Shown: piece after piece, positions 13,247 to 26,464 of the stretch | Position numbering within the stretch: the stretch's first letter is position 1 | Layout: the number at the start of each line of letters is the position of its first letter | Origin: Archegozetes longisetosus | Taxonomy: Eukaryota; Arthropoda; Arachnida; Sarcoptiformes; Trhypochthoniidae | Assembly (NCBI GenBank): GCA_018873245.2 | Contig: JAEMBT020000005.1 | Location: 6,558,001 to 6,622,000, forward strand | Length of the DNA stretch: 64,000 nucleotides | Reading direction: 5' to 3' | Notes under the pieces: model-generated | The model's database searches: none | What the model was told of the DNA's origin: nothing | Seen by the model: only the letters and a program-made list of their open reading frames with translations | Translations under genes and position numbers: made by a program

Positions 13247-14252
13247 AGAGGACGGATCGTTAGCTAACATAACATAGCTTATGCATAACAAAAATTAGGA
13301 ATAAGCTAATTTTTTAAACCACATATTTCTGTTAATCATTCATAGGATTCAATCTTCCGTAGAATAATAAATAAATAAAATACCATCTGATTCCATTTGA
13401 AATATGAGTATCAGGTGGAAAAATCATAGTTGAATCAGTTTAAAATTATAACTAAGTTAGGGAAATTCGTACTTAAAACAGATCTCTGTATAACATAATT
13501 ATTCGTTTGACGTTATTTTCCATTTGAAACCATTTATTCTTCTGATCAATAGGTTTTGCGTGATTGAGGACTTAGCAACATTTTCAGTAAATACAGCTTT
13601 ATGATTTGAGCTCAATTGCTTATCGATAGCGAAGATAGATATGATAGATGAGCTTTGTAAATATCTCCTTAGTATTGAATGACTTATTCGTACAGTTTGT
13701 TTCAACAAAGACTATTTTACTGAAGTTTTCGCAAACGATTAGTCGACTCTGGTGCTTGTAAGAGTGCAACAACCGTATTGAAAATTACATGAACAATATT
13801 TAATAAATTTATTCTTTGAAAAATCTTGAAAATTATAAATCAATTTATTATGATAAGATTGAGCAAACTGAGAGAGATTGCTGAAATGCAGTTGTTGCAA
13901 ATTTATGATACAATAAAATAGAGAATATGACCATTTGGGCTATCTATCCAATTAATGTCTAATAAGTTTTGCTTACACGGTGCCTATTCAAAACATCCAT
14001 CAGTAAAAACTGGCACATTTAAGTCTAATAATGCATTCTGAAGCCAATGAGCTTTAAATAACAAATATACTTATCCCTTCTTTGTTAGTTTGTATTAGAG
14101 TTACTTCAATTATTAGCATCATGTTTTTAATTTAAACGGCGATTATTCAACTGTGAATTGTTGCAATCTTTTCACTTGTATCCAACAGTATTGCTATCCA
14201 ATTAAGCAGATTCATCGTTACGTAAAGTATGGCACCATAGTCAGGTTTAGTC

Positions 14253-14486
14253 TAGGGGCTAAAGGTCTAAAATGAAGTATTCAGGTTTTGGGTGGCAAGT
14301 GCTAACTCCCGTTCATATATCTGTTAATTTGTTATCAAATGTTTAATTTTTAACGGCTGACTCATCAAATAAGCAGTCTCAAAGTTTTTTGTAAGATTTT
14401 TTTTCAGTAAAGACTCGCACTTAAGCCTTGAAAAAATGTCTGGGAGGGCTATAGCTTTCTAGCCTCTCTGCTAACTACGGCTGTGA
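14253..14486 (+). repeat. Dispersed repeat family B, long copy 2
   Basis: This is the clearest copy of the family: ctaaaggtctaaaatgaagt, then gctaactcccgttcatatat and ctgttaatttgttatcaaa, ending in a ggctatagctttctagcc-like block and ctaactacggctgtg. The end read inward, cacagccgtagttag, partly resembles sequence near the left edge (caccatagtcagg), so it may be a decayed inverted-repeat DNA element. That is inference. Confidence 0.65.
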
Positions 14487-16329
14487 TAAGGCTGCTGGTT
14501 TCAATTTCGTCATCGAAATCCTACTGTAAGAATCAAGTATCACTGATTTTTTCTATGTTTTCAACCGTTTCTGTCAATTTGAATTGATGTAAATTTTTGC
14601 GACAATTAAGTTTGAAATAAACTAAATAATGGATTTTATAGCTGTCAGTCATTTGCAGCCTTCAAAAGTTGAAGCGAAAGATACTTGTTACGACTTTATA
14701 ATAACTTTTGATTTGAAAAACTCAAATTTGTATAATATTGGGTAACGAGAGTCTAAATAACAAAAATAGCAATTTATTTTATCAGCTTGAATATTGATTC
14801 GACGTTTATTTGAATAAATTTAAGTCAATACTAAGGTTTTATATACTAAGCTTTTGAAGAGGATTTGCTCTATTACTCCACTTTAACATTTTATGATAAT
14901 AGTGATTATTCAAAGTACATCAATAAAACAAAACACCTTAAATAGAGTTATGTAAATATTGCCTCCAATCATAGTACCGGTAACTATCTGTGCAAAATAT
15001 AAATCATTTCTCCCGACAGAATTGGATCAATAATTGTCACTCATTATAATTACTATATTCTCGAGTTTAGCCTAGCTTCTAATTCATTATAATTTGTCTA
15101 TTCTTCTCGAGAATTGCAACAACACAATGCTTTAGACTCTCAGGTGGTATTATTTGTGAAAACTTTTTAGTAACTTATCAAGATTTGGTTGGAATATAAC
15201 TTTTGCTCAATTGTGAAAACATATTGAATAAGGATATGGGTTGTTTCTAAGGCCAATAAAATAGCTAGTTCATTATGAGAAATAAAAATGTTCAATTGCG
15301 TCCAATTGTCAGAAAAAGTATATCTTCTAAAACCATATCTTTTCACTTCAGTCTATGCGAGTGTAATGTGAGAATTACTTGATATGAATAATCTTTAACT
15401 AATACGAATAGATAGTATTAATACTTGAAACCTATCAGTCTGTCACGAGTCTCAATTACACGCACTTTAAGGATTTGAAACGAATACACCCTAATTTATT
15501 ATTAGTGAACCCGCTTATAGTCAATTTGCGTTTACGTTTTGCACCAAACACACAATTCATAGCTGATTCAATTGCAAATCCTTACTTTGCTTATAGTCAA
15601 TGCTTTATAGATCCATTAAATATAGAGTAATTATTTTGAAAATTTCATTTCTTTTATACTTTGCAGTTTGGCTTAATTTCAATTATTTCATAATTGTTTA
15701 CGAAACAAAACTAAAATGCAAATTTGATTGGGTATTGATTGGGTGCCCTTAAAATTGTTCAGTTTGCTTCAATCGTTCCTTTGGGGTAATATTTGTCCAA
15801 ATTACTCGCACAATTTTAAAAGTTGCAAAACTTTTTCCCCTTACATTAATATCTTTATTTAAAGCTAATATAAGTTACAAATATAAATGCTTATGTTCGG
15901 ACAATTTACATAAATGTATTACTCGAAACACTAGATTTTCGTAGATATGAAAAACACTTTATTAGCTGAAAAGTTTTCCTCAACTTGTGTTTCAAATAAA
16001 TGTGTACGAGATATGTGTTTAGGTGCCTGACTTGTACTCTGTATTACTGAAGAAAATTTGCTTAATCATTGTATGGGTTTCTGCGATAAAATACTCAGTT
16101 AAGCAGAGCTCTGACATATGTATTGTTAAATTTAGACATAAATAGTCTGCTGTGTTTTATACGAGTTGTTCAATAACTGCAATAGTGGTCAAATGTAAAC
16201 AAAATTTGACATATAATACTCAATTAAATAAATTAAATCTACTGTCCCTAAAATAACCTATTGGTTAAATAAACTTTGAGCTCAATTTTACAAAGCTCAA
16301 ATTTAATAATTCATAAGAGTCACAAACAA

Positions 16330-16677
16330 ATGGCAGAAGAAGATGAACTCGTAGACAAAGAGTTTGGAGACAAAGAGTTTATGGAAGGAACAAACGAGGA
16401 ACAGAGAAAAAATGACAAATTGTTTGTGTTGAAGAAGTGGAATGCATGTGCGATGTGGTCGTGGGACGTCGAGTGCGACACTTGTGCCATATGTAGGGTT
16501 CACGTGATGGACGCTTGTCTCAGGTGTCAGTCAGACAACAAACAAGAGGACTGCGTTGTTGTTTGGGGCGAATGCAACCATTCCTTTCACAATTGCTGTA
16601 TGTCTCTGTGGGTCCAACAAAACAATAGGTGTCCACTTTGCCAACAAGACTGGATCGTCCAAAGAATCGGCAAATAG
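16330..16677 (+). CDS. RNF7: RING-box protein 2 (RNF7/RBX2/Roc2), cullin-RING ligase subunit
   Basis: An intronless 115-residue protein. The core from about residue 34, reading KKWNACAMWSWDVECDTC and ending WIVQRIGK, is nearly identical to animal RNF7/RBX2, the catalytic RING subunit that pairs mainly with CUL5, binding E2 and NEDD8 machinery. The RING-H2 zinc ligands are all present: CDTCAICR, the CLRC insert characteristic of RBX proteins, CNHSFHNCC and CPLC. The ATG at 16330 gives 115 residues, close to the 113 of human RNF7; in-frame codons upstream lack an ATG. The acidic N-terminus is lineage-specific and contains a small duplication encoding DKEF twice (16354-16365 and 16369-16380). 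A polyadenylation signal AATAAA lies at 16851. Absence of introns raises the possibility of an old retrocopy, but the frame is intact and strongly conserved. Confidence 0.95.
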   Translation: MAEEDELVDKEFGDKEFMEGTNEEQRKNDKLFVLKKWNACAMWSWDVECDTCAICRVHVMDACLRCQSDNKQEDCVVVWGECNHSFHNCCMSLWVQQNNRCPLCQQDWIVQRIGK

Positions 16678-19600
16678 CCTAACGCTTCCATTTCTCATTT
16701 AATTCTCTCCATTTGCCACTGATTTCAATTTGGATTTATCTTTATCTTTATCTTTATCCTAGTTGTTAACTAATTAGTGCTCTCAATCTTATAAGACATT
16801 TGATTGAAAGTTGATTTTGTATTAAATGAGTCTATTTATTAGATCTAACTAATAAAGTTATCTGTGTTTTATTCATATGATATAACTAATTGAATCCATG
16901 AGCTAACGAGATTAGTTTTAATTTTTGCTTGCATTCAAAATGCTAAGAATCAATGGTTATACAAAACTGGACTTTAGTTTAATTGATCAATCAAATAAAT
17001 AATGATAAACAATGATAAGAGAAGCTCAAAGGTGTTAATCAAAAGTGTTAAGTATGAGGAAATCTGAGAAAGGAGAACGATCTTCACAGTAGCCAAGCTA
17101 GTAGGACTCAGCGTGCACAGGCACCCCTTTATAGGTCCCCCAATTCGGATCTCGAGCTAACTTGATTGACATGCATTGCACGCATTGCTGTTTCCTGTGC
17201 TGGTTCTTATGAACAGCTTATATCAATTTTGTTTTCAAGTATTGCATTCAAGTATTACTTTTAACTTTAATTTCCTTTGAATAAGCTCTTTAATTGGAAG
17301 TAGCAATGCGTACGTTAGAAAATGTCAGTCAATTTGAATGTATTTTTGAATTGGAAACTTTGCTTATCTAGTGTGGTAATCGTTACAAAATAAACTAAAA
17401 GTAGATCTTAACTCAAGTTTATAACTTTAACTTGCACAATTGGAAAAATATATGTTTAACTATGAATATAGTCTGTATAGCCATTCGAAATTTTCTAGCT
17501 TCGCCACTAGGTCTTCAAGTGCATTATTTGCTTACTATCAGCGATGTTATTTAATTTTCTAGTAATTTTCCTTTTCCTAGCTTAAGCAATATTTAGAGAG
17601 AAGGTTTAGATGAAGGATTTCTAGTATTATGTTCGTATAAAAACATATAATAATGTTTGCATATATTTAGACTTTAATTATGTTTAGCTGGACAGTCATG
17701 GCTGTAATAAGTAGAAGATTATTGAGTAGATAATTAGGTACGTTTTCCGCTATAGGAACATAAATAAATACTTCATCTAGGGAAATGGCACCTCTGATAA
17801 TCTTCCGATAAAATGATTGCTGTATTACTTAGATTATGGAGCAGTATAATAGCAGATAATTATGTCATAAAACAAAGGACATTAAGTCCTATGAAAATTG
17901 CTGGCATTGTATTCTACTCTTCAATCATAACAAACACTTTCCTTTATTTAGTGTTGAGAAGTGATTCGTTTTTCCTCGATGTTTCCTAAATAATGAGAAT
18001 GATATGTACCAATTTTTAAGTAAATTGTCTGGGTCACAACTTAATAGCCATAGAGTTATAAAGAATTAACTGACAGGGAAAATGCAGATCAACTTAATTG
18101 AGCAGCATTGTAGCCAAAAGACAATATTTATAACTGTCCTTTAACTTCGGATCCGGCAATAAATACCGGTTTAGCCATTTTTTACTTCTACCATTATAAA
18201 TTATTTCTCACTTTTGATTTGCAACTTTTCTCATAATTTACAGCATAGAGACAATTAATCCGTGTCTTTGACGAAACAACTGATATAATTGTCGGACAAG
18301 AAACTTGGGCAGAGGTGGTCTTGAAAGTCTCATATCACTCATCGTTCATAAATAACAATAATAAGGATAACTATATAAGCTAAAGGGATATGACAAAACA
18401 GTTTGGTAAGTTTTAGAATGTCAAGTTGTATAACTTTTCAAATGGAATAAATATTAGCAGAATTGCAGCATAAACATACACGCACAAGTTTAACAATTAC
18501 ATTATCATATTCCAGGAAACTAATCTTTTGTAATTCGCTCATCGACTTTACCTTGTTATTCAATTAGATATAGTTTTATTTAGACATGCAAATAGTAACT
18601 TTACAATCATATTGTTTCCTCATTTATTATATCAGACGATGGTTAAATCCAATAAGATGCTATAGAAAAGTTCAAAAAGCTTTTGTTTTTTGTTTTAGAA
18701 ATCTATTACTAAGAGTAGGAAACCATATATTGGGAACAACAACATTCTAATTAATCTGAAACCTATTGTGGGCTTTGCAGACCACTGTTTAGAGACCAAT
18801 TCTATCTATTATCAAAGTTATAAATATTTGAAGATGAATTGTGCTGTTGACCGATAAACGTGACACTGTATGACAAACCATTTTAACGATGAGTCTTTCA
18901 AATATTTTTGATTGTTCAGCACATTTGTCACAATAAGGTTACGCCTGTATTGACAAATCCAACTCTAAAAGTGACAAAACTTTCAATTTGGTTACAATCA
19001 TCTATTTGAGTAATTCATTTCAATTAGATTATTCTGTTAACAGTGGGGTCAGGGTAGCTGAACATCAATTTGCAGTGTTTAACTCTTTCAATCTAATTTG
19101 ATTCAATTATATTAATTAAACCAGACAATTGTGTAGTGTTTAAATTTAAAATATATATTAAATTTATATTTACACCCTAAATATGGTTTTGATTGTATTT
19201 AGACATGAAATCTCATACTTAAAACTAAATTGAGTTAATTATACAATTTCTACTTTTCACATAATCAAATTAAACTGGAGTCGAGCTGTTAAACTGTCAG
19301 TGTCAACTTTTATAGTAATCACCACTTAATTGCTAATTAAGTTTGTTTCAAAACAGATATATCTTTCCTTAATTTGACAGCAAAACAATTCATTGGAAAA
19401 TTTTTCAGTTCGTTTTTTTGTGGAGTTTACATATAATTAAGCAATAAATAGCTAAACGTTTCACACTATCAAAACTCATAAACACATTACTATAGGTTTC
19501 CTCAACACTTCTATGTAAATATTCTGATAAAACTATAATCTTGCAACTTATCTTCCTAACGATTCAATTCTAGTTTACCATTCGTTCAGTTATAAGAAAT

Positions 19601-20517
19601 ATGTTAGTTGGAAAATATAACTTATTTTATATTAAGAAATTGGTATTTATCTAGCGTTCAGGCACGGCATCAAATCAAATTACGATCAGATTAATTGCTC
19701 ATAAATAAAAATGAATTTTAATCAAGTGGCAAACTTTCAAAATATGACTCTAGCTCAAACACTACACCTATTGAAGTGCACTTTAAATATAAAAATACTG
19801 CGTATTTATAGGCAATTTTGTGATCTGTTGATAACTATTTAAAGCCTCAACTTTTTCCTCTGTATCATCAAAAACATTGAGAACTTATTTTAATTAATGC
19901 ATTAACCAAATGATTACTGCGTAGTGAACATTTGAAAGTGCATTTAACTATTATAGATGTTGAACACATTTATTTTGATTGGGGGGGAAAAGCAAATCAA
20001 ATCAAATGTAAAATGAAAGAAAAAGAATTAAAGATGAAATTGACATTAAACTATTTAAATAAAAGTGTATGGTTTTATTTTCTTTACAAAACCCTATGAT
20101 AGACCGATAAACATGTTTAACGGTTTATGAATGTTTATGTAACCAATCTTTCAAAATAATTGCTTAATAAGCGTTCTTTAATTAATGTCATAAAATACTT
20201 TGTTTCACAATATTTTTATGCAATAACACATATTTTCCACTTTCATCCAACGGCCTAATAATAGATATCAAGTTTAAACATAATGACGGAAATCAATCAT
20301 TGCATAAACCGATTCATATAGAGTTAAACGTAGTTAAACCGATTAATTTCATAAATGATAATTCAATAGAGATATAAAGCTTTTGTGCTTACTTTCAATA
20401 AGCATTAAGATAGTTAGGAAAGATTGGGAAATGACCTTAATTTAAAATTATGCTAAGTTGTAGTTTTACAAAATTTTTTTATCATTCAATTAGTTTATCA
20501 AATAATTAAGCGTAAAA
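16678..20517. other. Intergenic DNA between RNF7 and SerRS
   Basis: No coding sequence recognised. A short (ttatct)n run lies at 16733-16758 in the RNF7 3' region. A relatively GC-rich patch at about 17085-17175 stands out from the AT-rich background but has no recognisable frame or tRNA fold. The rest is plain AT-rich sequence, with a run of nine G residues at 19981-19989. Confidence 0.55.
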
Positions 20518-21978
20518 TTATTTAGCAGGCGCTGGATTTATATAAGGGATTAATTCTCTATATTTAACAGGCATATAAGGTTTTAAAGGTTCGGGAACTT
20601 TTATTCCTTCAGGTGTCTGATATACTTCTAAAATCACACAAATCGCTCGAGTGATCGCACACATCGTGCCGTTAAGCATATGAACATATTCTACTTGTCC
20701 TGTCATCTTCTTCGTTTGACCGAACCGTACTTGAAGTCTTCTAGACTGATAGTCCGTACAATTGGAGACAGAGACTAATTCCCTAAATGCTTTAGAACCT
20801 GGAAACCAGGCTTCCAAGTCATACTTCATAGCAGCCGCATTATTCAGAGCTCCCGAAACTATACTAACCACTTGATAAGGAATGCCTAGTGACTGATAGA
20901 ACTTTTCTGCGTTTCCGATCATCTCGTGGAAATATTCCCATGACTTTGCTGGTGGGCTCACCACGAACTGTTCCACTTTTTCGAATTGATGGACTCTAAA
21001 TATTCCCCGAGTATCTCTTCCATGAGCTCCAACTTCCTGCCGAAAACATGTTGAAAGACCCGCGTATTTCAGCGGTAAAGTAGCTGGATTCAGCCATTCA
21101 TTTCGGTGAAGAGCAGCGATTGGCTGTTCAGAGGTTGCAATCAAATACTTGTCTTCGCTGTCCTCGCTATCTTTGCTAGAAATAACTTTATACAGCTCTT
21201 CATCAAATTGACTGAGTTGTGCGACTGCACTCATCAAACTCTTTTTCATCCAGAATGGAGTATAAATGGGCTGATAGTCGGCATCAGACAAGAATCTGAG
21301 AGCGTATTGAATGAGTGATTGTTGTAACCAAATGCATGGACCCAACAAGAAATAGCCGCGAGAGCCAGATATCTCAGATCCGCGCTCTGTGTCCACCCCA
21401 CCAATCATTTGGATCAAGTCAACATGAGATAGCAGCTTTACGTCTGGCTTATCACTGATATCACCCCATGTCCTGATGACTGCATTATCTGCTTCATCGC
21501 TACTAATGGGAACGTCTGGATGTAAGAGATTTCCAATTTCTCGTAGTATGCTATTCCTTCTAGTTTCCAAATCATCCAGCTGCTTATTCAAGCCTATTAT
21601 CTGCTCCTCCACTTGCTGTCGAAGATGTTTAAGTTCTTCCAGACCCACTTCTGCATTGATCTCATTGACTTTTGATAGCAAACCACTCAAATCGAATGTT
21701 TGCCTGTTAACTGCCTTACTTTCAGAATCGTTCTGCTCTTCATTTGCTTCTTTATTTGACTGTCGCAGTAACTTCATCCGATTTCCATATTCTTTACTGA
21801 TCTGATTCTTAGCTTTATTTAGTTGATCCAAATTGTGGCGTGTCTTTCGCCAATTGTTGTCTAAATCGATGACATCGTCGACTGCCTTCACATCTGCGAA
21901 GCGATTTCTAACAGTAGAGCGAACTCTTTCGGGATCTCCGCCCTTGTCTTCACGAAACAGATCCAAATCGAGTACCAT
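20518..21978 (-). CDS. SARS1: Cytosolic seryl-tRNA synthetase
   Basis: A single-exon 486-residue class II aminoacyl-tRNA synthetase that charges tRNA-Ser and tRNA-Sec. It opens with [16 protein letters not shown], the conserved eukaryotic SerRS start. An N-terminal helical arm (about residues 40-155, Gln/Glu/Lys-rich) should form the tRNA-binding coiled coil. The catalytic domain has motif 2 ([20 protein letters not shown], about residue 310) and motif 3 ([20 protein letters not shown], about residue 432), plus the conserved [11 protein letters not shown]. The protein stops at PYINPAPAK, so the lysine-rich C-terminal UNE-S tail of the vertebrate enzyme (514 residues) is absent. Motif 3 reads LNGTMCA where most animal enzymes have LNATMCA. 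It is divergent to MGRN1, with about 2.1 kb between the starts. Confidence 0.97.
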   Translation of the reverse strand: MVLDLDLFREDKGGDPERVRSTVRNRFADVKAVDDVIDLDNNWRKTRHNLDQLNKAKNQISKEYGNRMKLLRQSNKEANEEQNDSESKAVNRQTFDLSGLLSKVNEINAEVGLEELKHLRQQVEEQIIGLNKQLDDLETRRNSILREIGNLLHPDVPISSDEADNAVIRTWGDISDKPDVKLLSHVDLIQMIGGVDTERGSEISGSRGYFLLGPCIWLQQSLIQYALRFLSDADYQPIYTPFWMKKSLMSAVAQLSQFDEELYKVISSKDSEDSEDKYLIATSEQPIAALHRNEWLNPATLPLKYAGLSTCFRQEVGAHGRDTRGIFRVHQFEKVEQFVVSPPAKSWEYFHEMIGNAEKFYQSLGIPYQVVSIVSGALNNAAAMKYDLEAWFPGSKAFRELVSVSNCTDYQSRRLQVRFGQTKKMTGQVEYVHMLNGTMCAITRAICVILEVYQTPEGIKVPEPLKPYMPVKYRELIPYINPAPAK

Positions 21979-24112
21979 TTTATAAGTATTATCTTAATTT
22001 ATATAACCTATAATTAAAATAAGAATTAATTGACATTTAACTTTCAGAGTATATGGTCTATAAATAGACTAAATAGTGATGTAATAAATACAATAATTTC
22101 ATAGACTATTTATATTATCGAAACAAATGATGAAATAATTAGCGATAAGGCGTCATCAAATATTCGATTTAAATCTAATTTGAATCGTTTGGAACGTTGA
22201 CAAAACGCTTCAATTGAAACATGTTTACGTCTAGTCAACTAGGAGAGAATCAATCAAAACTGAAATCAATTTATTAGTTTTACCTGTGATTTGATAAATA
22301 AATATTAATATAAATGAATTTATAATTAATAGTGTAAGTCCATATGTTTTAATATTGAAATATCGACTAAAATGAATGCCGGCAATAATGCAATAGAGAA
22401 ACAAATCTAATGTTAAAGATTACACTCAACGTGGAGTTTAAGTGCAAAAGTTCATCAACACTGCAGTAATTACGTCCTATTCTCTACTATCGTATTAGTC
22501 ACCTTCAAACTATTCAATTGACTACTCTTTTGCTTCTTCTTCTATTAGTTTTTCTAATTAACTCTAGTCTTAATCGCAATCAGTCGATCAATTTATGGCT
22601 TTTAAACTTTAACAATCAATCTAAACCTTAACAAGCAAAAAACAATCAATTCCTTCCTTCTAATCAATCAAACAAATTATTAGACGTAAACTTATTTTCA
22701 TAGTTTTGATTGATTTGAAAATTTGTTAAACAAGGCTTCACCTGATTGTGCGATAGATCTAGATTTTAATCTTCTGAGAGCATCGAGAAATAGCTTGACT
22801 TCCAATTGATTGGATTGAGTCAATACTAAGTTATTTATGATATTATATGGCTTTGGTTCTGGTCGCTAACTAAAAAGAGGAACAAATTTTAAGCATTAAG
22901 CAATAGTGAAATATTTTGACTGGCTTTTCCAATCACTAGTCCTAATAAGCAGCTTATATCTAATTTATCTCCAATGGTTCCATTACTATTTCCACTTTTA
23001 AATCTACTTCTAATAAACTTTTATTTTGGAAATAGTGATGTAACTATTGCAAATAGTTTTTAGCCACAATATTGAGTACTGCTCGCTATAAATAGCAATG
23101 CATACATTGTAAGTCATTTAATATGAAAATTTCTTTCAAATGTATCTTTTCAAATTATCAGAAAGTAGAATAGATATCGGAACCTTCACTACGCAATCTC
23201 AAAAGATCATCATTACAAGAAGTTCAATTACCTTATGGACTTTTAAAGCCTTTTAAGTTTAAACAAGAAAAGTCTGTCAACAAACAGTCATAACTTTTAG
23301 TAGCTTTATGGATATTTAGAACTTCTTTCTTTGCTTAACAAGAGTCTAATTCTTACTTCCATCGTTACTTCGAACCAGAGCAAATTCAAACACAAAGGCT
23401 CTTTTCATTTCAAACAACTTTTCTAAACATTTCATTATTTTGCAAAAGTTCACAACACATTAATATGAAGAGAAGATTAGGTCAGATTTTGTTCTGCTTA
23501 AAACTTTTGCACTCATTGTATCACAAATTATTTGGATGTATATTCAAAGAAAGAATGATCAAAACAACACTGTAGTGTTTGACATATTAAAAAATTTGTT
23601 TAGAAACATTTGTTAAAAGTGACAACATTTATCAGTATTTAAACATTGAGTTAAAGTCCACTTTTTCATTAGTCAGTTTTTCCTATCTATTCAATGAGAC
23701 TATTATTGGAGGATTCACTTTCAAATAAGCTCAATAATTAAGTTAACGACTGAGAACAAAAATTCAAATATTTTTTCCAACATATTTAATTGATTATCAA
23801 ACTTTATACTTATTATCTGATTAGTTTGAATAAAGTTTTAAGGAATTTTCAGCGTAGCAATAACGAGTGTTAACTGTAATCGATTTCTAGGTGTATTGCG
23901 TCTGTGTCTGAGTGGATTTCTATGCGTTTGTTATGTCTATGCGTTGAATGTAAACAAAATATATTTGAAGAATCACTTAGTATATGTATCACTCATTTTG
24001 GCATCTATTACAATTAGTCAGCTCTCTTATTTGATCCTATTGTTTGTTCAACAAAATAAACAGAGATATATGAAAACATAAACTACTCAAATATTAAAAG
24101 CAAAACACTAAA
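21979..24112. other. Intergenic region between divergent SerRS and MGRN1
   Basis: It should contain both promoters. I see AT-rich sequence with no recognisable coding exon. A 61-codon hydrophobic open frame just upstream of MGRN1 (23896-24081) starts with a non-ATG codon and overlaps the likely MGRN1 5' UTR. Confidence 0.5.
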
Positions 24113-26387
24113 ATGGGCAACGTATTGAGTGGTGGCCAAAATGGTCGGATTGAACAAGTTGATGTCAACTCCAGTAATGCTTACTCCTACCCGCCAAAAA
24201 GTGGTCAATACTTTGCCACTCACTTCATAATGGGTGGCGAGAGGTTCGAAACTTGTCAACCAGAAGCCTATCTGTTTGGGGAGAATATGGATCTGAACTT
24301 CTTAGGCTCGCGTCCAACGCCATTCCCATATTCAGCTCCATTGCCTCACGAACCAACCAGAACTCTAAGAGCTTTAATGAATATTAGAAAAGAATCTCTT
24401 CGGTTTGTGAGGACTGCAAGCAATGAAGAAACAGAAACACAAACAGAGTCCCAAAATGATACGAATAGTCAACAGAAGAAGCCTAATTTGTATAACATTG
24501 AGTTCACATTTGACACAGATGTCAGATGTGCCATAACTATACATTACTTCTGCACCGAAGAAATCACCCCTAATGGTATTGTCTATACACCTAAAGATCC
24601 CAGTATGAGCTCTGAGACTTATTATTACAAAAGAGGTGCTAATCAACAGTTCAGCCAATCCTCACATCTTTTCGATCCCTCACTTTTCTCTGACGAAGAA
24701 TTGATGTACCGATCGATTGACGAAAGGGGAGACTTTGATAACAGTGCTTTATTTCCAGTTGTGATTCATTGCATTGCACAAGAAGGCGATGAACCACGAC
24801 AATCACACTCTCTTATAGCCATTGTTGAACGCAATCATGAAAATACTCATTCAATCAAACCCCTAAAACAGAAAATATTTGTCGACGGATTGTCTTATTT
24901 ATTGCAAGAAATTTATGGCATTGAAAATAAGAACGCAATCTCTACCAACAATGAGAACTATTCATCAGCAGACGATGATTTAGAAGATAACTCATCAGAA
25001 TGTGTGATATGCATGAGCGATTCAAGAGATACTTTGATATTGCCCTGTCGTCATCTTTGTCTTTGCAACGGTTGCGCCGATTCTTTGCGATATCAGGCCA
25101 ACAATTGTCCCATTTGTAGAGCACCTTTTCGTGCTTTACTACAGCTCAAAGCTGTTCGCAAAACTGTTGCTCCAAATTCTGGATTAGGAGCCATTCCACC
25201 AACTATTACACATCACCACCAATTGATGCCGTCGAATAGCTCGAGCGATTTAGTGGATATACCACCTGGCTATGAGCCGATTTCTCTGATCGAAGCACTA
25301 AATGGACCGAGTCCTCAACAATCTCAAGGCCTATTTCCTTATCGAGGCATTGGCACTGAAAATATTGAGACTCCAATTAACGCTAAGAAGTATCAAAAAA
25401 ATGATCACAAGTCTAGAAAAGTGAACGCAAACAATGGTGCGGAAGCCAATTCCGATTCGGCATCTGCTATAACAAACACTCCAACGACTCGTACTCGTTT
25501 AGCTGCCAGTCCTACCACTCCTGAAGTGGTTGTCTCTGGAATACCACTTTCGCCCAGTAAAGAGTCAGCAGATAATGACTCTAATGCTAATGGTTTAAGT
25601 AATATTGATGTCAAAGATCGTGAGTTATGGCGCGTCCCTAAACTCACTAATTCAAAGATACACAAATCATCGACCGATGACAACGGCAGCGCTTCATCTT
25701 CTGCTTCGTCAGCAACTGCAGAGAATATTGCATTACAAGAGCGTGTAAGACTTCTCTCACATGATAAATATGATGAAATTGATTATATGACCGATGAAAG
25801 AGAAGATAAACTCAATGATGACGAAACAGAAATGCATTCGTTCAGAATAGCCGCAATCTCTCCGCCGTCTCTTATTAAGGATTCTCCTGGAAATTCAAGT
25901 CCATTATCGATAGGGGTTTCGTCAGGTTCTTATGCAATGATGAGTTTACGGGATGGTCTTGAAGAACAACGAGCCATGGATGCAGACGTGGACCTCATGT
26001 CAGTGGCAACGAACAGCAGTGCTAATAATATACTTATTCGTCCGGAAGACAATGAAGAGGAAGATGATGGATCTGATTATTTTACAACATATGAACAAAA
26101 TAATGGTTCAAATTATCATTTAGATGTCATTACTAATAATTTTAGCCCAACATTACTCATAGATCAAGGAACTGATACGAGTCTTGATACTCCACAGGTA
26201 TATTATTAATCAATATTTTGATCTAAATTTTAACTTCAAATTTCTATTCAATTATAAGAACGAACACAAATCTATTGACAAATCATTGAAAGATAGCAAA
26301 TTCAGAGGAAAACCAACGATTGGGAAAATAAGATTAGCAGAAACTGAAATATTAGATGACTCGGACTTAAGCCCCAGTGAAGTTTGA
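24113..26387 (+). CDS. MGRN1: MGRN1/RNF157-type E3 ubiquitin ligase (mahogunin)
   Basis: Exons 24113-26197 and 26259-26387 (61 bp intron, phase 0) give 737 residues. The start MGNVLSG supplies a glycine-2 N-myristoylation site, as in vertebrate MGRN1. [20 protein letters not shown] and [15 protein letters not shown] mark the conserved region ahead of the RING. The C3HC4 RING runs from Cys297 to Cys335 ([20 protein letters not shown] to CPICRAPF). The rest is a long Ser/Thr/Asn/Asp-rich, probably disordered tail. In mammals MGRN1 ubiquitinates TSG101 and melanocortin-pathway components and acts in endosomal sorting; animals with one gene have a common ancestor of MGRN1 and RNF157, so the symbol is approximate. 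Without splicing the frame would end three codons past the donor (VYY). The stop lies 77 bp from the stop of the convergent CC2D1 gene. Confidence 0.95.
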
Positions 26388-26464
26388 TTTTTAATCATTT
26401 TTGTATAAATTTAAACTAAATATATTATATAAATAGTTAAAACTCTGTATAAACAGTCGTATAA

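Larger units (their letters stand above)
10867..16329. other. Gene-poor AT-rich intergenic DNA, part 2
   Basis: No credible genes. It contains the foldback element and family B copy 2 listed separately. The remainder is AT-rich with only short open frames. The promoter of RNF7 presumably lies at its right end, but I see no distinctive motif. Confidence 0.55.

Noticed and set aside
17085..17175. A GC-richer patch that might be a tRNA or other structured RNA
   Set aside because: I could not fold a cloverleaf or find matching A and B box promoters.
23896..24081. A hydrophobic 61-codon frame just upstream of MGRN1
   Set aside because: It starts at a non-ATG codon, matches nothing and probably overlaps the MGRN1 5' UTR.
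24374..24658. Long antisense frames over MGRN1, SerRS, Lgl and POLG
   Set aside because: They are mirror images of real coding frames with unnatural composition and no independent support.
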